From: Rhypophila decipiens
Taxonomy: Eukaryota; Ascomycota; Sordariomycetes; Sordariales; Naviculisporaceae
Length of the DNA: 64,000 nucleotides
Direction of reading: 5' to 3'
Assembly: GCA_033297075.1 (NCBI GenBank)
Contig: MU858215.1
Coordinates: forward strand, 1 to 64,000
In this document: piece after piece, positions 33,143 to 42,418 of the stretch
Position numbering within the stretch: position 1 is the first letter of the stretch
Layout of the letters: every line of letters starts with the position of its first letter
Made by a program: the position numbers and the translations under genes
The notes under the pieces: generated by a model
Databases searched by the model: none
What the model was told of the DNA's origin: nothing
What the model saw: only the letters and a program-made list of their open reading frames with translations

Positions 33143-35002
33143 TCAGTTATAGCGCACAATGGCCGTCTGCTCATTGACAGCACCGCAAGTAGCACACCTC
33201 CTCACATCATCTCTCAAAATCCTCCAGTTCCCACACGTCTCACACCTCCTCGCCAACACGTCCCGTCCAGGCTTCTCCTCCCTCCTCACCAATTCATCGT
33301 CATACCACCTCAACAGCCCGGCCCATCGACTCTTGTACTTGCCCGTCTCAACCGCCTGCCTCAGTCGTATCTCCGACAATTGCACCACCTTCTCCACAAC
33401 CTCGTCAGGCGCCAAACACGCGGGCCCCTCGAGCAACTTTATCGCTTCTTTCGCAAAGGCGATATATTCCTCCCTATCACTGCCCCACTCCCATGCCATG
33501 ATCGTCCTGGCCACCTCCTCAAACGTACAATGACGCATCGTCTGCCATGTTCTGTTCCCCGTCCCGCAGAGGTACTGCCACAGGGGACCTAGCGGGCCGG
33601 TCCGCGGCGAGCGCATCAACAGGTAATTGAACACGTTCATCCGGTGGAGATTTTCTACCCGTCCCTTGCAAAAGGTTGCGTACTCATCCATTGCTCCTTT
33701 GCCCTGTCCGGCAAGACACCGCGGTGTCAGCTCAGCGAGATAGACGCTCGTGGCCATGTTGCAATTAATACCGGGGGAATATAACGGGTTGGTGAATCCC
33801 GCTGCGTCACCGATTGCAGCCCAGTTATGTCCCGCCACGACGGGGGAGTCGTAGGTTAGAGTCTTGCGTGTGAACCATGTTGTCTTTGGGCCGTACAAGT
33901 CGTGTATGAGCTTGTGTCGGGACATGAGAGCCGTCATTCGCTCATAGCGGGATGTGATCCAGTTGAACTTTCGTTCGGCCTCGCAAGTGCCGTATTTCTG
34001 CAAGTCTGCGTCGGGCGGGTAGATTACATCGCTGCGGAGGGCGTACCCTATCGACACGACCCAGCGGAATTTGAGGTCGAACCGCCGGGCTAGTTCAGTA
34101 GCTGGCGGGTAGTCGTCTGGATGTGCGTTCTTTGCGTTGAGGTCAAGGAGGAAGTTGATCATCTTGACGAGGTTGGGGAGAGGGGAACCCTCCCATGACG
34201 GGAGTCGGATGATCCATGCCCAACCTTCTGGGAGGCAGATGTGGTTGGTGTTGCATGATTCGTAGCATGGGAAGGGCAGATTTCTCTCGTCGAAGGAGGA
34301 GTCGAATTCGAAATATGCCCAGAACGAGTCGGTGTTGAAGCCGGGAAATCTTGTTCGCGGCGAGGTCTTGGAGGCTAATCTCCTGAAGCGACCGGTTGCG
34401 TCGACGAGCAACTTTGCTTCTATCGATGTGCTGATACCGCGTTGCTTCTCCGTCGTGACCTTGACATCCACTGTTTTGCTTGGATCGAAAAGAGAGGCGG
34501 CAGTGGCATCTATATCGACACTGTGGCCATGAAGAACAGTAACACCCAGTCGCTGGGCATAGAGCGTCAACAAGAGCTCGCTGACGCTTCTCTCAATTTG
34601 AAGCGTGGGCACAAAGTCGCCGGATGGGCCGTTGGCGGAGAACGTCCCAATATCATCCGGGTCCTCGGGGTTGAGGTAGTAAAAAGCGAGTCCATCTTTC
34701 GGACCGAAGAGCCGCCAGAGCAGGGCAGAGCCGATGCCGACTGTCTTGAGCCAGAGGCCAAAAGTTGTGAGTGTGCTCTCGCCGATCTTGTAGCCTGGAC
34801 TGTGACTCTTTTCCAAGACGGTTATGGATGGTGATTGTAAGCACGAGTTCAGGTTCAGTCGTTTGAGGGCGTGGATTGAGTAGATCAAGGAGTGAATCCC
34901 ACCGCCAACGACGACTATGTCAGATTGGACGATATCTTTGTCGGCCTTCTTGTTTTGTGCGTTTAGGAACTCGGAGCTTGCGGGTGACGACGAGAGTGCC
35001 AT
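33143..35002 (-). CDS. flavin-dependent halogenase-like enzyme with CxxC/CxxC tail
   Basis: Single exon, 619 aa from ATG 35002 (a GTG two codons upstream was rejected). FAD-binding GxGxxG region DIVVVGGGIHSL near residue 34. SPGYKIGESTL near residue 70 holds the Lys position that carries the chloramine in tryptophan halogenases. WAWIIRLP near residue 267 is close to the halogenase WxWxIP signature. GDAAGFTNPLYSPGIN is the second FAD motif. The mix indicates the flavin halogenase/monooxygenase superfamily; halogenation itself is not certain because WxWxIP is imperfect. The last 35 residues add a separate zinc-ribbon-like module, CETC and CATC spaced 12 residues apart. No signal peptide. Neighbouring SDR and flavoprotein genes could be tailoring partners, but no scaffold-forming synthase is present. 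Confidence 0.75.
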   Translation of the reverse strand: MALSSSPASSEFLNAQNKKADKDIVQSDIVVVGGGIHSLIYSIHALKRLNLNSCLQSPSITVLEKSHSPGYKIGESTLTTFGLWLKTVGIGSALLWRLFGPKDGLAFYYLNPEDPDDIGTFSANGPSGDFVPTLQIERSVSELLLTLYAQRLGVTVLHGHSVDIDATAASLFDPSKTVDVKVTTEKQRGISTSIEAKLLVDATGRFRRLASKTSPRTRFPGFNTDSFWAYFEFDSSFDERNLPFPCYESCNTNHICLPEGWAWIIRLPSWEGSPLPNLVKMINFLLDLNAKNAHPDDYPPATELARRFDLKFRWVVSIGYALRSDVIYPPDADLQKYGTCEAERKFNWITSRYERMTALMSRHKLIHDLYGPKTTWFTRKTLTYDSPVVAGHNWAAIGDAAGFTNPLYSPGINCNMATSVYLAELTPRCLAGQGKGAMDEYATFCKGRVENLHRMNVFNYLLMRSPRTGPLGPLWQYLCGTGNRTWQTMRHCTFEEVARTIMAWEWGSDREEYIAFAKEAIKLLEGPACLAPDEVVEKVVQLSEIRLRQAVETGKYKSRWAGLLRWYDDELVRREEKPGRDVLARRCETCGNWRILRDDVRRCATCGAVNEQTAIVRYN

Positions 35003-35998
35003 GGTCACGATGATGCCTTAGCTGTCATATTACAAAGTGCCTTGAGTCTTGAAATTCGCAACCCCTCTTTCTTTTGAAAATTCCACGAGGAGAGCTAAGG
35101 ATACCTTTATATGCCTCGTGTTACAATAATCGACCGAAATTCGATGTATTTACGATGAAAATACGCATTACGATAGCCGAGTCCGATATGTCCAATTGGA
35201 ATAGAGTAAATCCGAGGAATGACTATGCTCACTTCGGCAAGACTTATGTAGATCGGAAACGAGTTTTGGGGAACCCGGACTTTACTAGGGCTAGGGCCAA
35301 CTACGGAGTATAAAACCCTGGTCCTGTCCCAGAGATCCAACCAAGCCATAGATGTTTTCTTGAGCCACTTAAAGTCAAATGAACATATTCCTACCCAAAG
35401 ACGACTATATAATCATAAATATTCAACCTAGTCTAGCCATTGTAATTGACTTGGACTCTTGGATGTGCGAATCGGACAGGCCAGCATACATAACCCTAAC
35501 CCCAGCTCACTTAGAACCCCCTGAAACCTGACCTTACTGTTTCGATAAGATATAAACACGTTGGCCGGGAAACGCCTTGTCGGGCCTAGCTGTGGAGGCT
35601 CTCGTTCCGACATCCCAGGAACCTTTGCAGGCAAGGGGCGGGACGTTGGAACGCCGTTGCAGCTTTTCGGCCGGTGCAGAGTTTATATACGGATCTGTAC
35701 GCAGGTTTTCTCTAGGCGGTAGAACGTGAAAATGTACCGGTTGATTCCTTCTTACACTGTGCTAATTCAGTTCATTCAGTTGTTTTGGCACTGTCGAGAC
35801 TGTCGTTGGCTTGGCTTCAAGTCAACCAACAACCTAGAAAACAAAGTGGAAATTGTGAAGCAACACCCGCAAAGAGGCGGTCAACTCTTTTATTTCCCTC
35901 CGACTCCCGGGCGACCTTGATTTGGGGAGTCTTCCCTTCCCTTCTTTACCACCATCGCCAACCCATTCGAGACTCAAGGGCGAAAAAGGCTGGCTAAA
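35003..35998. other. divergent promoter region
   Basis: About 1 kb between the flavin enzyme and the SDR. No gene seen. A telomere-like TAACCCTAACCCC lies at 35491-35503. Confidence 0.5.
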
Positions 35999-37167
35999 AT
36001 GACAAACACCCCCTCCATTACCTTTAGCAATCAGCAATTTGCTCATGAGAAGCATGAGGGACTGGTGTGTGTGTTCATGGGAGCGACGAGCGGGATTGGT
36101 CTTGCCACACTCGGGAGACTCGTGACCATTGTGCGGTCGTCGACCTTTTATGTGCTGGGGCGCAACCCGGAACGATACGCAACCGAGCTCGGCGATCTGA
36201 GGAAGATGGCGCCCACTTGCAGCATCATCTTTATTGAGGCCCAAGTTGCCCTGATCTCATCGGTCGACACCGCTTGTGATCATATCAAATCATCCGAGGG
36301 GAAAGTGGACATTGTCTGTATGAGCCCGGGCGGTATGCCTTTTCAGGGGGCTGTCTGTATGTCACCACGTTATTTACCAGCAAAAACATAAATCAGGCCA
36401 AATTCGTCAGATTAACATGCATCTCCAACACCACAGATACCGCCGAGGGCCTGGAAACCTCATTTGCCGTGTCATACTACTCACGGCCTCGGCTCGTCTC
36501 AAATTTGCTCCCTCTTCTCTGCCGATCGCCGAGCCCGCGAGTGCTATCCATCCTCAACGGCACAAAGGAGAAGCGGATCAGAGAGGACGACGTCGGACTC
36601 CAGAACTCATGGAGCATCATTTCCCTGGTCAACCACTCTACACTTCTAACCAGCTTGGCCTTTGACCATTTGGCGGCGACGGCGCCTGGTGCACGTGAGA
36701 TCACCTTCATTCATGCCACACCTGGATTCGTCAATACCGGCACCGCCCGCACCAGGTACCCATCCAGGCAGAAGGACGGGTGGCTCAAGTGGTTGTTGCT
36801 TACAATCTGTCAGAATGTGTCGGGCTGCATCATAGTCTACTTTGGCATGTCCATCAAAGAGGCCGGTGAAAGGCAAGCCTATTATCTCACGTGTGATCAG
36901 TACACGTCCGGTTCTTGGCGCACAAACAAGCACAACGATCTTCAACCAGATAGCGCGGCACTGAAGGATTACAAGCAGCGCGGATGGGCTGAGAAGGCTT
37001 GGGAACACACTCTTGTGGCCTGGGACAGGGCTTTGGCCACGGGTGGGGCTGTAACAAGACGAGATATTCTTTTGCGGCAGAAACTATACTTTGTTCTCTT
37101 TGTCCTCGCTAATGATTTGGTCCACTTTCTTTTTAGTCCCGTTTTTCCCCTTCAGTTCCTCGTCTGA
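35999..37167 (+). CDS. atypical short-chain dehydrogenase
   Basis: Exons 35999-36356 and 36437-37167 (intron 80 nt, GTATGT, ATTAAC branch, CACAG) give 362 aa. GATSGIG at residue 29 is the NAD(P)-binding motif. VDIVCMSPGGMPFQG stands where classical SDRs have NAG. The active-site region reads SYYSRPRLVSNLLPLL, i.e. Tyr-x3-Arg instead of Tyr-x3-Lys, which I recall as normal for this fungal sub-family, found beside polyketide and terpenoid genes. HATPGFVNTGTA is the later PG motif. The last codons overlap, on the opposite strand, the 3' end of the KRE9-like gene (84 bases). Probably a reductase or dehydrogenase of secondary metabolites; substrate unknown. Confidence 0.8.
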
Positions 37168-38033
37168 GTGACCCATCTGTTCCATTTCCTCGATGCACTT
37201 TTCTCCAGTTGGCATCTCCCATACGGTAGCGACCCCCAGCTCTACCGGCGTCTCCACGACCTCCAACTCCGGGGTAGGCATCTCATCCGCGTGGAACTCT
37301 TCGGGCGTCAAAGACACAGCGGCAGGTCGACCAGACCCAGCCTCGGGGTCATCCTTTGAGGATGCGCCGCCATTGGAATACTTGGCCCAGCCGTTCCGCG
37401 AGGCCTCGACTTTCCTTCCTCGGCGGTAGAAAAAGTAGCCTACCAGACCCATCATACCCAGGGCCGCCACCGCTGCACCGGCGCCAATCCCTGCTTTCTC
37501 GCCGTTATCAAGCTCGTCATGACCACCTCCAAGGCCCACGTCTGTACCATTAATGACCACGTCTGTACCATTGTCGCTGTTGGCTGGCTTGTCCTCCATT
37601 TTCTGTACGAAATAACCGTGTTAGTCAACCTAAACCTTGGCTTTGATAAACCTGAACGTAAACATACCAGTCCCAACATGCTGGAAAAATTGATGATGCC
37701 GGACTCCTGGATCCGGAGGTAATAGTACGAGCCGCTCTCGTCGACTGGTGAGCTGCCATTCAAAAGGATCGACGTATCCAGCCAGTTTGGTACCTTCCAT
37801 TGGACCTCCAAAGTGTCAAGGTTGTTGGCAATGACTTGAAGGTCTACCGAATCCAGTTCCTGGGACGACCAGATCAAAAGAGTGATGTCCACCCACCGCT
37901 CCATACCCTTCCAAGCTAGATGGAAGTCTTCACCAGGCTCTACCTGCCAGTCACTGTTCGTGAAGTAGAGTCCAGTTGCAGGTATTGCGAAGGTCAACAC
38001 AAGGGATAGTATCAGTCCTATCATTCTGGGCAT
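37084..38033 (-). CDS. KRE9/KNH1-like ectodomain, single-pass membrane protein
   Basis: Minus-strand exons 38033-37668 and 37602-37084, with a 65-nt intron (GTATGT, GACTAAC branch, GTACAG), give 294 aa. The ATG at 38033 gives a good signal peptide (GLILSLVLTFAIPATG); an in-frame ATG 15 codons earlier is also possible. The mature N-terminus (SDWQVEPGEDFHLAWKG, then SGSYYYLRI) has the pattern of the Kre9/Knh1-type Ser/Thr-rich GPI protein N-terminal domain, a beta-sandwich linked to wall beta-1,6-glucan. A Gly-rich linker leads to one membrane helix (GIGAGAAVAALGMMGLVGYF) and a charged cytoplasmic tail ending in Lys/Glu-rich sequence. It is therefore a transmembrane, not GPI-anchored, version. 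Its 3' end overlaps the SDR gene tail-to-tail. Confidence 0.72.
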
Positions 38034-39534
38034 GTTGGCGGTGGTAGTTTGAAAAAACAAGGACCATGTGCGATGCATCGTTGCCGGCTAGCAAGACCGT
38101 GACGGACTCGGAACTGAAAGGCGTTGGACCATCACGCTTAACATGTATCCAAAATTCCACGCTGGGCCGCAGCAGGGTCTTTGTGTCTTTAGGTTGTTGC
38201 CGCTCTGACCCATACCGGCAGGCCCCAGCCATCTGGTAATACCTTGATGCAGCGACAGACCCTTGGCTTGGGGGTCCCCTGTGTATGGTTGATTGGAATC
38301 TGCCTGATCGAACCTCTTGGCTTGCTTACACTATCGGCACTGTGCATTTGGGAAGGAGCACCACGCCCCACTCGATACAACGCTGGGAATGGGATGAATC
38401 TTTTCAGAGCTTATCCGCCGAGATGATTCAAGAAATGAGGCTTGTCTTCAATCAGAATGAACGTCCCAAACTCGGCGTTGAGTAGACCATTAAGCTACTG
38501 TTGATCTGTTCTTAAGAAGCTGAAAGGGTTCATGTTCATACTTGGATGATGTAACCCGGACAGGAGGCAGACCATTTCACATTGGCAATCCACGGACCTG
38601 TCTTGATTTTTCAGGGCCAACAAGTACCCTGCCTTGGTTACACAGACAGACTTATGGATGCTTCGCCCGTCTTATACATCGTAGAAAGTCACATGGCCCC
38701 CAACATGGGTCTCAGCTGCGTTCAAGTACGAAGTATCAACATGACTACATCTGCAATAGTCAACGACCGACAAGGCACTGGCCGTTTTGACTTTTTCAAT
38801 TCTGAACTTTATCGAGCGAACACCGGTGGTCTACAACACCACCCTGCCGAGTCCTGCATACGAGTATCTGGCTCTCATATCTTGACTACCAAGTCAGACA
38901 CTCAGCACGTGCGACTATCGGACCAACGGCATCGTTGACAAGAAAATATTTTATTCGGTGCTTTTGATGTGACAGGGTACCCTCATCATGATATTGAGTG
39001 CGGGATGGCGTCGTTGGGCAAATCTTGACAGAACCAGCCCTGGCATCATTGGGAAATCACTTGATCAACTGGATGGGATTCGGGCAAGAAGGTACAGAGT
39101 CCCGGCTCTGTTTAGCACTTTCCCCCAGCTGACGAACTGTGATCCAAACGTCATTGCTGTCCGCCGGTTGGCGCAAGCCCATGGGTCAGATATAAACTTT
39201 GCCCGCCGCTAAAACCACCATATGCCTAGATTGAAGGCCAGACGGTGGCTTTAGCGGCGGCGTAAGCTTTCAAGTACCCACACGAGTGTGACTTCCTCGG
39301 GTATCAAATAGTTTCGAAAGGTAGCCACATCACACAACCACAAGTCGGATTACCATTCTCCCCAACTGTCGAACATCAACAAGCCGTCTATCATATCCAA
39401 CTCACTCTATCAAACATCAGCACGCCGTCTGCCATATCCAACTCACCGTCTCGAGCCGGGGACCAGATCCCCAAAGCTCGCTTTGCATTTCCAGAAGGTT
39501 CTCTTTCAAAACGAACAAGATCGAACCCCTCAAA
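38034..39534. other. long intergenic region
   Basis: About 1.5 kb. Apart from the short TIR element at 39201-39262, no gene was supported. The frame at 38582-38938 begins with TTG and has no recognisable domain. Confidence 0.45.
39201..39262. mobile_element. array-less short form of TIR element B
   Basis: GCCCGCCGCTAAAACCACC at 39201-39219 and GGTGGCTTTAGCGGCGGCG at 39244-39262 form near-perfect inverted repeats around 24 bases. The inner TGCCTAGATTGAAGGC matches the right inner flank of the element at 31893-32248, so this looks like the same element with the minisatellite deleted or before it expanded. Confidence 0.65.
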
Positions 39535-40158
39535 ATGGCCAGCAAAAAATGGCCTCCCCGGGAACCAAGCCCTCCGCTGCTAAGAATATACTCGAAGAGG
39601 TTCCCAACCACGTCAACTTCCTCCGACTCCTCCGTGGAGCAGCAGACGGCTCCACCCAGCCGTCCCAGGGCCCTCCTGTGCACGATTTGCAAGAAGCATT
39701 ACACCAGCTGGGGCGACTCGAGAACCTTTCGTCCGCCATGTCTAAATGACTTCAGTGTCCCCACGGAGGGCGGATTACCGTTCATAATAGGACACGTCCA
39801 TACACACACGGACTCGAGAAAGGAATTCCTGTACTGGACAGCGGCCTTGAATCAATCGTATCCCATCTCTCTTTTACGCGATGTCAGGCAGTTTGTTGAC
39901 AAGGCAGTTGCTGCCCACCCAAACAAGGATGGAGCGCATATCAACCTTCATTTCTTTCTGGCCGGCGCCTCGTTTGCGACAACGAGACCCACTGTCTTTT
40001 TGGATTGCCCGGATCATGGTCATGCAAACGCAGTACTGAGTATCATCGAAGAAAACGGCATCCCGGGCGCTGAGAGTGTCTTGCCTACTGGGTTTGAGCT
40101 GAGGGTGGCTAGGGAGCATGACGGGTTCGAAGTTGATCAGAGGTACTGCTCCACTTGA
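39535..40158 (+). CDS. hypothetical protein, 207 aa
   Basis: Single exon with ATG 39535 in AAAATGG context. The N-terminal 45 residues are Ser/Pro-rich and disordered. Then comes a Cys pair (LLCTICKKHY, RPPCLND), a segment VHTHTDSRKEFLYWTAALNQ, and a compact-looking C-terminal domain (AHINLHFFLAGASFATTRPT, DCPDHGHANAVLSIIEENG). No signal peptide or membrane helix. I do not recognise the family. It could be the N-terminal domain of a longer fungal protein, because the end at YCST is abrupt. Confidence 0.55.
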   Translation: MASKKWPPREPSPPLLRIYSKRFPTTSTSSDSSVEQQTAPPSRPRALLCTICKKHYTSWGDSRTFRPPCLNDFSVPTEGGLPFIIGHVHTHTDSRKEFLYWTAALNQSYPISLLRDVRQFVDKAVAAHPNKDGAHINLHFFLAGASFATTRPTVFLDCPDHGHANAVLSIIEENGIPGAESVLPTGFELRVAREHDGFEVDQRYCST

Positions 40159-40406
40159 ATACATGTAGATAGTAGCTTGGACTCCAGTCCATGCTACTGC
40201 TTCTTCATATTAGCGTCCTGTACAGCTACCGAGCATACACTCTCTCTAGCTCTGCTTTTGTAGCGCAATGCATGTTCCTTTTAGTATTTCTCTACGCTCA
40301 TCTATCTATATGTGACTGAGACACCCTTTTTATCTCGACCATTATTTGAAGAATCGGCCAATAAAAGCAACACAAGACCAGAAAGCAAGAATGTGGCAAG
40401 AAAACT

Positions 40407-41504
40407 CTATTCCCTCACAGGGACCCCAACCTGTCGCATAACCTCGGTGGGCCCCAGTCCGACCCAGCGATCAATCTTCTCCTGGCCCGACACCCAGTGC
40501 ATCCCCAGCATGGAAACCGCGTTGCTATCGGCGCCTTTCCAGCCTGCAGAGCGTCGGGGTATCACCACCATCCACCTTTCGTCCAGGACGACATTGTGCG
40601 GAATAGCCGCTGCTGGCTCCCCATTCCTGCCATGTTGATCCTCCAGTGTTCCATTCCCGTTGACAACCACCTCGGCCGCATTCTTTTCCTTGGCGGTACA
40701 GACCCCGAGATATCCCTCAGCCTCTGCCACCAAGCCACCATAAACCTCGAGCAGTCTGTCTTTCGTCATCTTCTTGCTGTCCTCCTCGTCAAACCGCGCA
40801 ATGGCCACTTTGAACGGCAAAACGTCGTCGAAAAACGCCCCCTCCCCAACATCAGGCCACAGCTTGGACTCTTCTCCCTCCCGCAGCCCAGAAGTAATGG
40901 CAAAAACCTGCATGTGCTTATGCAACCTAGAACAACCGCTCTCCAGCCCACAGTTGAAAAACGAGATATGCCTCGCCTTCTCCCCGTCCCCCAGAGAGCG
41001 CATAACACTCCACATGGCCCAGAGGTCATTCCCGTCCAGCCTCTCAAACTGCCTCTGGTACGCATCTGCCGTCAGAATAAGGAAATGCGGCCTTGCAGCG
41101 GGGAACTTGTTGAAGGCTAGGATATGGCCCGTCTCGGTCAGGTGTCCGACTTCGTAGCCCGAGACGTTGATGTCGCTGCCTGGGGCGCATCCTTTTGCCA
41201 AGAGGGCTTTCTCGTGGTCTTTGTCGGACTGGATTTCTGCCGCCGTCATGGTTGACCCATCGGCGTTGCTGTAGGATGGCTTTTGGGACATTCCGGATAG
41301 GATGCGGAATTCGAACTGCTGAGGGGGTCAGTTGAGCTTTTTTTGTGTGGGAAGGGGTGAGAAATGGACAAGGCTTAGACTTACGGGTAGGCCATTGTCT
41401 GTTATCCTGACGGTCTCGTAGTTGTAGTCGTAGACTATGGTGCCTTCTGCAACGAGGCGGTCAAAGTGTTTGAGCACATTGTCGAGATCAAGCTTCAAAT
41501 CCAT
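40407..41504 (-). CDS. Ap4A phosphorylase (ATP adenylyltransferase), APA1/2-like
   Basis: Minus-strand exons 41504-41385 and 41315-40407, with a 69-nt intron (GTAAGT, CAACTGAC branch, AGCAG), give 342 aa beginning MDLKLDLDNVLKHFDRLV. The junction restores TDNGLPFEFRILSG. The HIT-fold region has FNKFPAARPHFLILT and, near residue 172, SRLHKHMQV, the His-x-His-x-Gln active-site motif of Apa1/Apa2. C-terminal HNVVLDERWMVVIPRR and LGMHWVSGQEK are also typical. The enzyme cleaves diadenosine tetraphosphate with phosphate to ADP and ATP in the cytosol, keeping dinucleoside polyphosphates low. Housekeeping-type, intact, good codon use. Confidence 0.88.
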
Positions 41505-41965
41505 GATGATCGGCGACGTATGAGGGATTTATTGTGCGCGAGTGAGATTGTTGGCTTGGAGTCTGTGAATGAGGGAGCGAAGACGCTGGGAAAGAACCAT
41601 CACCAGTAAGCGCCGAGGAAGGTGTGCGGAAAAGGCCAAAGGCAAGGTGTGTTGGCGGACGCCGGAAGAAAATCGGACTTTCATGTGGCGCCAGTGCCAG
41701 CAGCAGAGTTGAAAGGGCCGTTTGAAGCGTCTTGGAAATATTTAAACCATCTTTTGTAGACTTTGATGGCCTAGATTGCACCAAACACCTCCATGTCTCA
41801 AGATAAGATTTTGACGAGATGAGGCGGAGTTCAACCCATCTCCACTTTTGCCAAATCGTCAGAAAATGACCAATCACATGCGATCTTTCACAAGATATCA
41901 AGGCATCGGGCAGCCGGATTACGTTGAGAAAGGTTGCTATCCCAAACTTGCCATATAGGCATCTA

Positions 41966-42175
41966 ATATACAGGCACCAGTCCAATGCTCTAATTTCAAT
42001 TTCTCACGGCATTCATTCCAGCTACTTAAAGTATTTATTCTAGTCTAGTTAAGACATTTATTCTAGCTAGTCAAGGCCTCTATTCTAGTTCAGCTAAGGC
42101 ATTTATTCCAACAAGAGTAGTGCCTGTATATAAGAAGACTGGTGCCTGTATATGAAAGGACTAGTGCCTGTATAT
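41966..42175. mobile_element. short inverted-repeat element carrying a minisatellite (element C)
   Basis: ATATACAGGCACCAGTC at 41966-41982 is a perfect 17-base inverted copy of GACTGGTGCCTGTATAT at 42137-42153. Two more copies of the right arm stand beside it (42120-42131 and 42158-42175), spaced about 20 bases. Between the arms lies the 22-23 bp array at 42008-42114. No coding capacity. Confidence 0.6.
42008..42114 (+). repeat. 22-23 bp minisatellite (array C)
   Basis: Four to five units such as TAGCTAGTCAAGGCCTCTATTC and CAGCTAAGGCATTTATTCC, the same family as the arrays at 18404-18765 and 31964-32190. Confidence 0.75.
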
Positions 42176-42418
42176 TGGGGGCCGTCATATAATAGGCACA
42201 CACTAAAGTAAGGCTATCAGATAAGGAAAACAAACATCCAGTACCGACTACTGTCCTAAGCTTGTAGGTTCTTGTCAGCTTTGCGGGCATTACTTCTGAG
42301 GTTCGTCGATCACTGTAATAAACTAGATATCCCCACAAAGATCACTCGAGGACCCCCAATCTCTTCCAACCAGCCCTCGCAGCCCTTTCTTGCTCCCTCC
42401 CACCCACCAAACAGCCCA

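Larger units (their letters stand above)
41505..42418. other. intergenic region with repeat element
   Basis: Promoter side of the Ap4A phosphorylase gene plus the TIR/minisatellite element at 41966-42175. The minus-strand frame 41985-41488 overlaps the gene start and was rejected as coding. Confidence 0.5.

Noticed and set aside
41488..41985. 165-codon minus-strand frame overlapping the Ap4A phosphorylase start
   Set aside because: It overlaps exon 1 of a well-supported gene in another frame and has no family features.
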